Program-made: the position numbers and the translations under genes
Shown here: positions 13,101 to 25,400 of the stretch, piece by piece
Layout: each line of letters opens with the position of its first letter
Numbering within the stretch: position 1 is the first letter of the stretch
The notes under the pieces: generated by a model
The model's database searches: none
What the model was told of the DNA's origin: nothing
What the model saw: the letters and a program-made list of their open reading frames with translations, nothing else
From: Blastomussa wellsi
Taxonomy: Eukaryota > Cnidaria > Anthozoa > Scleractinia > Plerogyridae
Assembly (NCBI GenBank): GCA_947652115.1
Contig: OX393567.1
Span: forward strand, 3,232,938-3,296,937
DNA: 64,000 nt
Direction: 5' to 3'

Positions 13101-16100
13101 AAGATCTTGGTTATGCAAGATCTTGGTTAGGCAAGATCTTGGTTATGCAAGATCTTGGTTAGGGAAGATCTTGGTTATGCAAGATCTTGGTTGTGCAAGA
13201 TCTTGGCTATGCAAGATCTTGGTTAGGCAAGATCTTAGTTATGCAAGATCTTGGTTAGGGAAGATCTTGGTTATGCAAGATCTTGGTTGTGCAAGATCTT
13301 GGTTAAGCGAAATCTTGGTTAGGCAAGATCTTAATTAGGGAAGATCTTGGTTAGGGAAGATCTTGGTTATTCAAGATCTTGGTTATGCAAGATCTTGGTT
13401 ATGCAAGATTCTGGTCATTAAAGATCTTGGTTATGCAAGATCTTGGTTATGCAAGATCTTGGTTTGCAAGATGTTGGTTAGGAAAGATTTTTGTTAGGGA
13501 AGATCTTGGTTATGCAAGATCTTGGTTATGCAAGATTCTGGTCATGAAAGATCTTGGTTATGCAAGATCTTGGTTATGCAAGATCTTGGTTGGGCAAGAT
13601 CTTGGTTAGGGGAGATCTTGGTTAGGCAAGATCTTGGTTATGCAAGATCTTGGTTAGGGAAGATCTTGGTTATGCAAGATCTTGGTTGTGCAAGATCTTG
13701 GCTATGCAAGATCTTGGTTAGGCAAGATCTTAGTTATGCAAGATCTTAGTTATGCAAGATCTTGGTTATGCAAGATCTTGGTTAGGGAAGATCTTGGTTA
13801 TGCAAGATCTTGGTTGTGCAAGATCTTGGTTATGCAAAATCTTGTTTAGGCAAGATCTTGGTTATGCAAGATCTTGGTTATGCAAGATCTTGGTTAGGGA
13901 AGATCTTGGTTAGGCAAGATCTTGGTTATGCAAGATTCTGGTCATGAAAGATCTTGGTTATGCAAGATCTTGGTTATGCAAGATCTTGGTTGAGCAAGAT
14001 CTTGGTAAGGGGAGATCTTGGTTAGGCAAGATCTTGGTTATGCAAGATCTTGGTTAGGGAAGATCTCGGTTATGCAAGATCTTGGTTGTGCAAGATCTTG
14101 GCTATGCAAGATCTTGGTTAGGCAAGATCTTAGTTATGCAAGATCTTGGTTATGCAAGATCTTGGTTAGGGAAGATCTTGGTTATGCAAGATCTTGGTTA
14201 TGCAAGATCTTGGTTATGCAAAATCTTGTTTAGGCAAGATCTTGATTAGGGAAGATCTTGGTTAGGGAAGATCTTGGTTATGCAAGATCTTGGTTATGCA
14301 AGATTCTGGTCATGCAAGATCTTGGTTATGCAAGATCTTGGTTTGGCAAGATCTTGGTTAGGGAAGATTTTGGTTAGGGAAGATCTTGGATAGGGAAGAT
14401 CTTGGTAAGGCAAGATCTTGGTTATGCAAGATCTTGGTTAGGGAAGATCTTGGTTATGCAAGATCTTGGTTGTGCAAGATCTTGGCTATGCAAGATCTTG
14501 GTTAGGCAAGATCTTAGTTATGCAAGATCTTAGTTATGCAAGATCTCGGTTATGCAAGATCTTGGTTAGGGAAGATCTTGGTTGTGCAAGATCTTGCTTG
14601 TGCAAGATCTTGGTTATGCAAAATCTTGTTTAGGCAAGATCTTGGTTATGCAAGATCTTGGTTATGCAAGATCTTGGTTAGGGAAGATCTTGGTTAGGCA
14701 AGATCTTGGTTATGCAAGATTCTGGTCATGAAAGATCTTGGTTATGCAAGATCTTGGTTATGCAAGATCTTGGTTGAGCAAGATCTTGGTAAGGGGAGAT
14801 CTTGGTTAGGCAAGATCTTGGTTATGCAAGATCTTGGTTAGGGAAGATCTCGGTTATGCAAGATCTTGGTTGTGCAAGATCTTGGCTATGCAAGATCTTG
14901 GTTAGGCAAGATCTTAGTTATGCAAGATCTTGGTTATGCAAGATCTTGGTTAGGGAAGATCTTGGTTATGCAAGATCTTGGTTATGCAAGATCTTGGTTA
15001 TGCAAAATCTTGTTTAGGCAAGATCTTGATTAGGGAAGATCTTGGTTAGGGAAGATCTTGGTTATGCAAGATCTTGGTTATGCAAGATTCTGGTCATGCA
15101 AGATCTTGGTTATGCAAGATCTTGGTTTGGCAAGATCTTGGTTAGGGAAGATTTTGGTTAGGGAAGATCTTGGATAGGGAAGATCTTGGTAAGGCAAGAT
15201 CTTGGTTATGCAAGATCTTGGTTAGGGAAGATCTTGGTTATGCAAGATCTTGGTTGTGCAAGATCTTGGCTATGCAAGATCTTGGTTAGGCAAGATCTTA
15301 GTTATGCAAGATCTTAGTTATGCAAGATCTCGGTTATGCAAGATCTTGGTTAGGGAAGATCTTGGTTGTGCAAGATCTTGGTTGTGCAAGATCTTGGTTA
15401 TGCAAAATCTTGTTTAGGCAAGATCTTGGTTATGCAAGATCTTGGTTATGCAAGATCTTGGTTAGGGAAGATCTTGGTTAGGCAAGATCTTGGTTATGCA
15501 AGATTCTGGTCATGAGAGATCTTGGTTATGCAAGATCTTGGTTATGCAAGATCTTGGTTGAGCAAGATCTTGGTAAGGGGAGATCTTGGTTAGGCAAGAT
15601 CTTGGTTATGCAAGATCTTGGTTAGGGAAGATCTCGGTTATGCAAGATCTTGGTTGTGCAAGATCTTGGCTATGCAAGATCTTGGTTAGGCAAGATCTTA
15701 GTTATGCAAGATCATGGTTATGCAAGATCTTGGTTAGGGAAGATCTTGGTTATGCAAGATCTTGGCTATGCAAGATCTTGGTTAGGCAAGATCTTAGTTA
15801 TGCAAGATCTTGGTTATGCAAGATCTTGGTTAGGGAAGATCTTGGTTATGCAAGATCTTTGTTATGCAAGATTCTGGTCATGCAAGATCTTGGTTATGCA
15901 AGATCTTGGTTTGGCAAGATCTTGGTTAGGGAAGATTTTGGTTAGGGAAGATCTTGGATAGGGAAGATCTTGGTTATGCAAGATCTTGGTTACGCAAGAT
16001 CATGGTTATGGAAGATCTTGGTTATGCAAGAACTTGGTTAGGTAAGATCTTGGTTATGCAAGATATTGGTTATGCAAGATCTTGGTTGTCAAATATCTTG

Positions 16101-19100
16101 GTTATGCAAGATCTTGGTTGTGCAAGATCTTGGTTATTCAAGAACTTGGTTAGGCAAGATCTTGGTTATGCAAGATCTTGGTTATGCAAGGTCTTAGTTA
16201 TGCAAGATCCTGGCTATGCAAGATCTTGGTTATGCAAGATCTCGGTAATGCAAGATCTTTGTTATGCAAGATACTGGTTATACAAGATCTTGGTTAAGCA
16301 AGATCTTTGTTAGGGAAGATCTTGGTTAGGCAAGATCTTGGTCATGCAAAATCTTGGTTAGGCAAGATTTTGGTTAGGGAAGATTTTGGTTACGGAAGAT
16401 CTTGGTTATGCAAGATCTTGGTTATGGAAGATTTTGGTTATGCAAGATCTTGGTTATGCAAGATCTTGGTTATGCAAGATCTTGGTTAGGCAAGATCTTG
16501 GTTATGCAAGATCTTGGTTAGGGAAGATCTTGGTTAGGGAAGATCTTGGTTAGGCAAGATCTTGGTTAGGCAAGATTTTGGTTATGCAAGATTTTGGTTA
16601 GGCAAGATCTTGGTTATGCAATATCTTGGTTATGCAAGGTCTTTGTTGTGCAAGATCTTAGTTATGCAAGATCTCGGTTATGCAAGATCTTGGTTATGCA
16701 AGATCTTGGTTATGTAAGATCTTGGCTATGCAAGATCTTGGTTAGGCAAGATCTTGGTTAGGGAAGATCTTGGTTATGCAAGATCTTGGTTATGCAAGAT
16801 CTTGGTTATGCAAGATCTTGGTAAGGCAAGATCTTCATTAGGGAAGATCTTGGTTATGGAAGATCTTGGTTAGGGAAGATCTTGGTTATGGAAGATCTTG
16901 GTTATGCAAGATTCTGGTCATGCAAGATCTTGGTTATGCAAGATCTTGGTTAGGCAAGATCTTGGTTAGGGAAGATTTTGGTTAGGGAAGATCTTGGTTA
17001 GGCAAGATCTTGGTTATGCAAGATCTTGGTTAGGCAAGATCTTGGTTATGCAAGATCTTGGTTAGGGAAGATCTTGGTTATGCAAGATCTTGGTTGTGCA
17101 AGATCTTGGCTATGCAAGATCTTGGTTAGGCAAGATCTTAGTTATGCAAGATCTTGGTTAGGGAAGATCTTGGTTATGCAAGATCTTGGTTGTGCAAGAT
17201 CTTGGTTAAGCGAAATCTTGGTTAGGCAAGATCTTAATTAGGGAAGATCTTGGTTAGGGAAGATCTTGGTTATTCAAGATCTTGGTTATGCAAGATCTTG
17301 GTTATGCAAGATTCTGGTCATTAAAGATCTTGGTTATGCAAGATCTTGGTTATGCAAGATCTTGGTTTGCAAGATGTTGGTTAGGAAAGATTTTTGTTAG
17401 GGAAGATCTTGGTTATGCAAGATCTTGGTTATGCAAGATTCTGGTCATGAAAGATCTTGGTTATGCAAGATCTTGGTTATGCAAGATCTTGGTTGGGCAA
17501 GATCTTGGTTAGGGGAGATCTTGGTTAGGCAAGATCTTGGTTATGCAAGATCTTGGTTAGGGAAGATCTTGGTTATGCAAGATCTTGGTTGTGCAAGATC
17601 TTGGCTATGCAAAATCTTGTTTAGGCAAGATCTTGGTTATGCAAGATCTTGGTTAGGGAAGATCTTGGTTATGCAAGATCTTGGTTGTGCAAGATCTTGG
17701 TTATGCAAAATCTTGTTTAGGCAAGATCTTGGTTATGCAAGATCTTGGTTATGCAAGATCTTGGTTAGGGAAGATCTTGGTTAGGCAAGATCTTGGTTAT
17801 GCAAGATTCTGGTCATGAAAGATCTTGGTTATGCAAGATCTTGGTTATGCAAGATCTTGGTTGAGCAAGATCTTGGTAAGGGGAGATCTTGGTTAGGCAA
17901 GATCTTGGTTATGCAAGATCTTGGTTAGGGAAGATCTTGGTTATGCAAGATCTTGGTTGTGCAAGATCTTGGTTATGCAAAATCTTGTTTAGGCAAGATC
18001 TTGGTTATGCAAGATCTTGGTTATGCAAGATCTTGGTTAGGGAAGATCTTGGTTAGGCAAGATCTTGGTTATGCAAGATTCTGGTCATGAAAGATCTTGG
18101 TTATGCAAGATCTTGGTTATGCAAGATCTTGGTTGAGCAAGATCTTGGTAAGGGGAGATCTTGGTTAGGCAAGATCTTGGTTATGCAAGATCTTGGTTAG
18201 GGAAGATCTCGGTTATGCAAGATCTTGGTTGTGCAAGATCTTGGCTATGCAAGATCTTGGTTAGGCAAGATCTTACTTATGCAAGATCTTGGTTATGCAA
18301 GATCTTGGTTAGGGAAGATCTTGGTTATGCAAGATCTTGGTTGTGCAAGATCTTGGTTATGCAAAATCTTGTTTAGGCAAGATCTTGGTTATGCAAGATC
18401 TTGGTTATGCAAGATCTTGGTTAGGGAAGATCTTGGTTAGGCAAGATCTTGGTTATGCAAGATTCTGGTCATGAAAGATCTTGGTTATGCAAGATCTTGG
18501 TTATGCAAGATCTTGGTTGAGCAAGATCTTGGTAAGGGGAGATCTTGGTTAGGCAAGATCTTGGTTATGCAAGATCTTGGTTAGGGAAGATCTCGGTTAT
18601 GCAAGATCTTGGTTGTGCAAGATCTTGGCTATGCAAGATCTTGGTTAGGCAAGATCTTACTTATGCAAGATCTTGGTTATGCAAGATCTTGGTTAGGGAA
18701 GATCTTGGTTATGCAAGATCTTGGTTATGCAAGATCTTGGTTATGCAAAATCTTGTTTAGGCAAGATCTTGATTAGGGAAGATCTTGGTTAGGGAAGATC
18801 TTGGTTATGCAAGATCTTGGTTATGCAAGATTCTGGTCATGCAAGATCTTGGTTATGCAAGATCTTGGTTTGGCAAGATCTTGGTTAGGGAAGATTTTGG
18901 TTAGGGAAGATCTTGGATAGGGAAGATCTTGGTTAGGCAAGATCTTGGTTATGCAAGATCTTGGTTAGGGAAGATCTTGGTTATGCAAGATCTTGGTTGT
19001 GCAAGATCTTGGCTATGCAAGATCTTGGTTAGGCAAGATCTTAGTTATGCAAGATCTTAGTTATGCAAGATCTCGGTTATGCAAGATCTTGGTTAGGGAA

Positions 19101-19720
19101 GATCTTGGTTATGCAAGATCTTGGTTGTGCAAGATCTTGGTTATGCAAAATCTTGTTTAGGCAAGATCTTGGTTATGCAAGATCTTGGTTATGCAAGATC
19201 TTGGTTAGGGAAGATCTTGGTTAGGCAAGATCTTGGTTATGCAAGATTCTGGTCATGAAAGATCTTGGTTATGCAAGATCTTGGCTATGCAAGATCTTGG
19301 TTGAGCAAGATCTTGGTAAGGGGAGATCTTGGTTAGGCAAGATCTTGGTTATGCAAGATCTTGGTTAGGGAAGATCTCGGTTATGCAAGATCTTGGTTGT
19401 GCAAGATCTTGGCTATGCAAGATCTTGGTTAGGCAAGATCTTAGTTATGCAAGATCTTGGTTATGCAAGATCTTGGTTAGGGAAGATCTTGGTTATGCAA
19501 GATCTTGGTTATGCAAGATCTTGGTTATGCAAAATCTTGTTTAGGCAAGATCTTGATTAGGGAAGATCTTGGTTAGGGAAGATCTTGGTTATGCAAGATC
19601 TTTGTTATGCAAGATTCTGGTCATGCAAGATCTTGGTTATGCAAGATCTTGGTTTGGCAAGATCTTGGTTAGGGAAGATTTTGGTTAGGGAAGATCTTGG
19701 ATAGGGAAGATCTTGGTTAT
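6412..19720 (+). repeat. Nested higher-order repeats: 2.6-3.9 kb modules containing 784-bp submodules
   Basis: A landmark series starting at GCAAGATCATGGTTATGG occurs near 6412, 9532, 12091 and 15994, giving spacings of 3119, 2559 and 3903 bp, with a partial copy near 11850. Inside these modules a 784-bp (49-unit) submodule repeats; its landmark frames start at 8340 and 9124, at 11459, at 14018, 14802 and 15586, and at 18161 and 19329, with a truncated 384-bp step at 18545. The spacing difference 3903 minus 3119 is exactly one 784-bp submodule, so copy-number change of the submodule explains the module lengths. Each module is one base off a multiple of 16, because all carry the same shortened unit (GGTTTGCAAGATGTTGG, for example near 7783). 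Confidence 0.88.
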
Positions 19721-22440
19721 GCAAGATCTTGGTTAGGGAAGAGCTTGGTTATGTAAGATCTTGGTTAGGCAAGATCTTGGTTATGCAAGATCTTGGTTAG
19801 CCAAGATCTTGGTTATGCAAGGTCTTAGTTAGGCAAGATCTTGGTTAGGGAAGATCTTGGTTAGGCAAGATCTTTGTTATGCAAGATCTTGGTTATGCAA
19901 GATCTTGGTTATGCAAAATCATGCTTAGGCAAGATCTTGGTTAGGAAGATCTTGGTTAGGCAAGATCGTGCTTAGGGAAGATCTTGGTTATGCAAGATCA
20001 TGGATAAGCAAGATCTTGGTTATGCAAGATCTTGCTTATGCAAGATCTTGGTTATGCAAGATCTTGGTTATGCAAGATCTTGGTTATGCAAGATCTTCGT
20101 TATGCAAGATACTGGTTAAGCAAGATCTTTGTTATGCGAGATCTTGGTTATGCAAGATCTTGGTTATGCCAGATCTTGGTTAGGCAAGATCTTGGTTATG
20201 CAAGATCTTGGTTATGCAAGATCTTGGTTATGCAAGATCTTGGTTATGCAAGATCTTGGTCATGCAAGATCTTGGTTATGCAAGATCTTGGTTATGCAAG
20301 ATACTGGTTATGCAAGATCTTTGTTATGCGAGATCTTGGTTATGCAAGATCTTGGTTATGCAAGATCTTGGTTAGGCAAGATCTTGGTTATGCAAAATCT
20401 TGGTTAGGCAAGATCTTGGTTAGGGAAGATCTTGGTGTTGCAAGATCTTGGCTATGCAAGATCTTGGTTAGGCAAGATCTTAGTTACGCAAGATCTTGGT
20501 TTTGCAAGATCTTGGTTAGGGAAGATCTTGGTTATGCCAGATCTTGGTTATGCAAGATCTTGGTTAAGCAAAATCGTGGTTAGGCAAGATCTTGATTAGG
20601 GAAGATCTTGGTTAGGGAAGATCTTGGTTATGCAACATCTTGGTTATGCATGATTCTGGTCATGCAAGATCTTGGTTATGCAAGATCTTGGTTTGGCAAG
20701 ATCTTGGTTAGGGAAGATTTTGGTTAGGGAAGATCTTGGTTAGGGAAGATCTTGGTTATGCAAGATCTTGGTTAGGGAAGATCTTGGTTATGTAAGATCT
20801 TGGTTAGGCAAGATCTTGGTTATGCAAGATCTTGGTTGTGCAAGATCTTGGCTATGCAAGATCCTGGTTAGGCAAGATCTTGGTTATGCAAGATTCTGGT
20901 TATGCAAGATCTTGGTTAGGCAAGATCTTGGTTATGCAAGATCTTGGTTATGCAAGATCTTGGTTGGGCAAGATCTTGGTTAGGGAAGATTTTGGTTAGG
21001 GAAGATCTTGGTTAGGCAAGATCTTGGTTATGCAAGATCTTGGTTAGGGAAGATCTTGGTTATGCAAGATCTTGGTTATGCAAGATCTTGGTTAGGGAAG
21101 ATCTTGGTTAGGCAAGATCTTGGTTATGCAAGATCTTGGTTGTGCAAGATCCTGGCTATGCAAGATCTTGGTTAGGCAAGATCTTGGTTATGCAAGATTC
21201 TGGTTATGCAAGATCTTGGTTAGGGAGGATCTTGGTTATGCAAGATCTTGGTTATGCAAGATCTTGGTTATCCAAAATCTTGGTTAGGCAAGATCTTGAT
21301 TAGGGAAGATCTTGGTTAGGGAAGATCCTGGTTATGCAAGATCTTGGTTATGCAAGATCTTGGTTATGCAAGATTCTGGTCATGCAAGATCTTGGTTATG
21401 CAAGATCTTGGTTATGCAAGATCTTGGTTTGGCAAGATCTTGGTTAGGGAAGATTTTGGTTAGGGAAGATCTTGGTTAGGCAAGATCTTGGTTATGCAAG
21501 ATCTTGGTTGTGCAAGATCTTGGCTATGCAAGATCCTGGTTAGGCAAGATCTTGGTTATGCAAGATTCTGGTTATGCAAGATCTTGGTTAGGCAAGATCT
21601 TGGTTATGCAAGATCTTGGTTATGCAAGATCTTGGTTGGGCAAGATCTTGGTTAGGGAAGATTTTGGTTAGGGAAGATCTTGGTTAGGCAAGATCTTGGT
21701 TATGCAAGATCTTGGTTAGGGAAGATCTTGGTTAGGCAAGATCTTGGTTATGCAAGATCTTGGTTAGGGAAGATCTTGGTTATGCAAGATCTTGGTTGTG
21801 CAAGATCTTGGTTATGCAAGATCTTGGTTATGCAAGATTCTGGTCATGCAAGATCTTGGTTATGCAAGATCTTGGTTATGCAAGATCTTGGTTGCGCAAG
21901 ATCTTGGTTAGGGAAGATTTTGGTTAGGGAAGATCTTGGTTAGGCAAGATCTTGGTTATGCAAGATCTTGGTTAGGGAAGATCTTGGTTAGGCAAGATAT
22001 TGGTTATGCAAGATCTTGGTTAGGGAAGATCTTGGTTATGCAAGATCTTGGTTGTGCAAGATCTTGGCTATGCAAGATCTTGGTTGGGCAAGATCTTAGT
22101 TATGCAAGATCTTGGTTATGCAAGATCTTGGTTAGGGAAGATCTTGGTTATGCAACTTCTTGCTTATGGAAGATCTTGGTTATGCAAAATCTTGGTTAGG
22201 CAAGATCTTGATTAGGGAAGATCTTGGTTAGGGAAGATCTTGGTTATGCAAGATCTTGGTTATGCAAGATCTTGGTTATGAAAGATCTTGGTTATGCAAA
22301 ATCTTGGTTAGGCAAGATCTTGATTAGGGAAAATCTTGGCTAGGGAAGATCTTGGTTATGCAAGATCTTGGTTATGCAAGGTCTTGGTTGTGCAAGATCT
22401 TGGCTATGCAAGATCTTGGTTAGGCAAGATCTTGGTTATG
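19720..22440 (+). repeat. 16-bp satellite, less ordered segment
   Basis: Continuous 16-bp units without a long exact copy that I could find elsewhere in the window. Its longest stop-free stretch is 20032-20583, produced by a run of units lacking the in-frame TTAG linker. It contains shorter local echoes of about 480-700 bp, such as the phrase GGCTATGCAAGATCCTGGTTAGG near 20847, 21150 and 21523. Confidence 0.8.
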
Positions 22441-25400
22441 CAAGATTCTGGTTATGCAAGATCTTGGTTAAGGAGGATCTTGGTTATGCAAGATCTTGGT
22501 TATGCAAGATCTTGGTTAGGGACGATCTTGGTTAGGCAAGATCTTGGTTATGCAAGATCTTGGTTAGGGACGATCTTGGTTAGGCAAGATCTTGGTTATG
22601 CAAGACCTTGGTTAGGGAAGATCTTGGTTAGGCAAGATCTTGGTTATGCAAGATCTTGGTTGTGCAAGATCTTGGCTATGCAAGATCTTGGTTAGGCAAG
22701 ATCTTGGTTATGCAAGATTCTGGTTATGCAAGATCTTGGTTAGGGAGGATCTTGGTTATGCAAGATCTTGGTTATGGAAGATCTTGGTTATCCAAAATCT
22801 TGGTTAGGCAAGATCTTGATTAGGGAAGATCTTGGTTAGGGAAGATCTTGGTTATGCAAGATCTTGGTTATGCAAGATATTGGTTTGGGAAGATCTTGGT
22901 TAGGGAAGATTTTGGTTAGGGAAGATCTTGGTTAGGCAAGATCTTGGTTATGCAAGGTCTTGGTTAGGGAAGATCTTGGTTGTGTAAGATCTTGGTTAGG
23001 CAAGATCTTGGTTTTGCAAGATCTTGGTTAGCCAAGATCTTGGTTATGCAAGATCCTGGTTTGGCAAGATCTTGGTTATGCAAGATCTTGGTTAGGGAAG
23101 ATCTTGATTATGTAAGATCTTGGTTAGGCAAGATCTTGGTTAGGCATGATCTTGGTTATGCAAGATCTTGGTTAGGGAAGATCTTGGTTATGTAAGATTT
23201 TGGTTAGGCAAGATCTTGGTTATGCAAGATCTTGGTTGTGCAAGATCTTGGTTATGCAAGATAGATCTTGGTTATGCAAAATCTTGGTTAGGCAAGATCT
23301 TGGTTATGCAAGATCTTGGTTATGCAAGATCTTGGTTATGCAAGATCTTGGTTATGCAAGACTCTGGTCATTCAAGATCTTGGTTATGCAAGATCTTGGT
23401 TATGCAAGATCTTGGTTGGGCAAGATCTTGGTTAGGGAAGATTTTGGTTAGGGAAGATCTTGGTTAGGCAAGATCTTGGTTATGCAAGATCGTGCTTAGG
23501 GAAGATCTTGGTTATGCAAGATCGTGGTTATGCAAGATCTTGTTTATGCAAGATCTTGGTTATGCAAGATCTCGGTTATGAGAGATCTTGGTTAGGCAAG
23601 ATTTTGGTTATGCAAGATCTTGGTTAGGGAAGATCTTCTTTATGTAAGATCTTGGTTAGGCAAGATCTTGGTTATGCAAGATCTTGGTTAGCCAAGATCT
23701 TGGTTATGAAAGATCTTAGTTAGGCAAGATCTTGGTTAGGGAAGATCTTGGTTAGGCAAGATCTTGGTTAGGAAGATCTTGGTTATGCAAGATCCTGGTT
23801 ATGCAAGATTCTGCTCATGCAAGATCTTGGTTATGGAAGATCTTGGTTTGGCAAGATCTTGGTTAGGGAGGATTTTGGTTACTGAAGATCTTGGTTAGGC
23901 AAGATCTTGGTTATGCAAGATCTTGGTTAGGGAAGATCTTGGTTAGTCAAGATCTTGGTTATGCAAGATCTTTGTTAGGGAAGATCTTGGTTATGCAAGA
24001 TCTTGGCTATGCAAGATCTTGGTTAGGCAAGATCTTAGTTATGCAAGAACTTGGTTATGCAAGATCTTGGTTAGGGAAGATCTTGGTGATGCAAGATCTT
24101 GGTTATGCAAGATCTTGGTTAAGCAAAATCTTGGTTAGGCAAGATCTTGATTAGGGAAGATCTTGGTCAGGGAAGGTCTTGGTTATGCAAGATCTTGGTG
24201 ATGCAAGATCTTGGTTATGCAAGATTCTGGTCATGCAAGATCTTGGTTATGCAAGATCTTTGTTATGCAAGATATTGGTTTGGCAAGATCTTGGTTAGGG
24301 AAGATTTTGGTTAGGGAAGATCTTGGTTAGGGGGGATCTTGGTTATGCAAGATCTTGGTTAGGGAAGATCTTGGTTAGGCAAGATCTTGTTTATGCAAGA
24401 TCTTGGTTGTGCAAGATCTTGGCTATGGAAGATCTTGGTTAGGCAAGATCTTAGTTATGCAAGATCTTGGTTAGGGAAGATCTTGGTTAGGGAAGATCTT
24501 GGTTATGCAAGATCTTGGTTATGCAAGATTCTTGTCATACAAGATATTGGTTATGCAAGATCTTTGTTATGCAAGATATTGGTTTGGCAAGATCTTGGTT
24601 AGGGAAGATTTTGGTTAGGGAAGATCTTGGTTAGGCAAGATCTTGGTTATGCAAGATCTTAGTTATGCAAGATCTTGGTTAGGGAAGATCTTGGTTAGGG
24701 AAGATCTTGGTTATGCAAGATCTTGGTTATGCAAGATTCTTGTCATGCAAGATCTTGGTTATGCAAGATCTTTGTTATGCAAGATATTGGTTTGGCAAGA
24801 TCTTGGTTAGGGAAGATTTTGGTTAGGGAAGATCTTGGTTAGGCAAGATCTTGGTTATGCAAGGTCTTGGTTAGGGAAAATCTTGGTTGTGTAAGATCTT
24901 GGTTAGGCAAGATCTTGGTTAGGGAGGATCTTGGTTATGCAAGATTCTGGTTATGCAAGATCTTGGTTAGGGAGGATCTTGGTTATGCAAGATCTTGGTT
25001 ATGCAAGATCTTGGTTAGGGACGATCTTGGTTAGGCAAGATCTTGGTTATGCAAGATCTTGGTTAGGGACGATCTTGGTTAGGCAAGATCTTGGTTATGC
25101 AAGACCTTGGTTAGGGAAGATCTTGGTTAGGCAAGATCTTGGTTATGCAAGATCTTGGTTGTGCAAGATCTTGGCTATGCAAGATCTTGGTTAGGCAAGA
25201 TCTTGGTTATGCAAGATTCTGGTTATGCAAGATCTTGGTTAGGGAGGATCTTGGTTATGCAAGATCTTGGTTATGGAAGATCTTGGTTATCCAAAATCTT
25301 GGTTAGGCAAGATCTTGATTAGGGAAGATCTTGGTTAGGTAAGATCTTGGTTATGCAAGATCTTGGTTATGCAAGATATTGGTTTGGGAAGATCTTGGTT

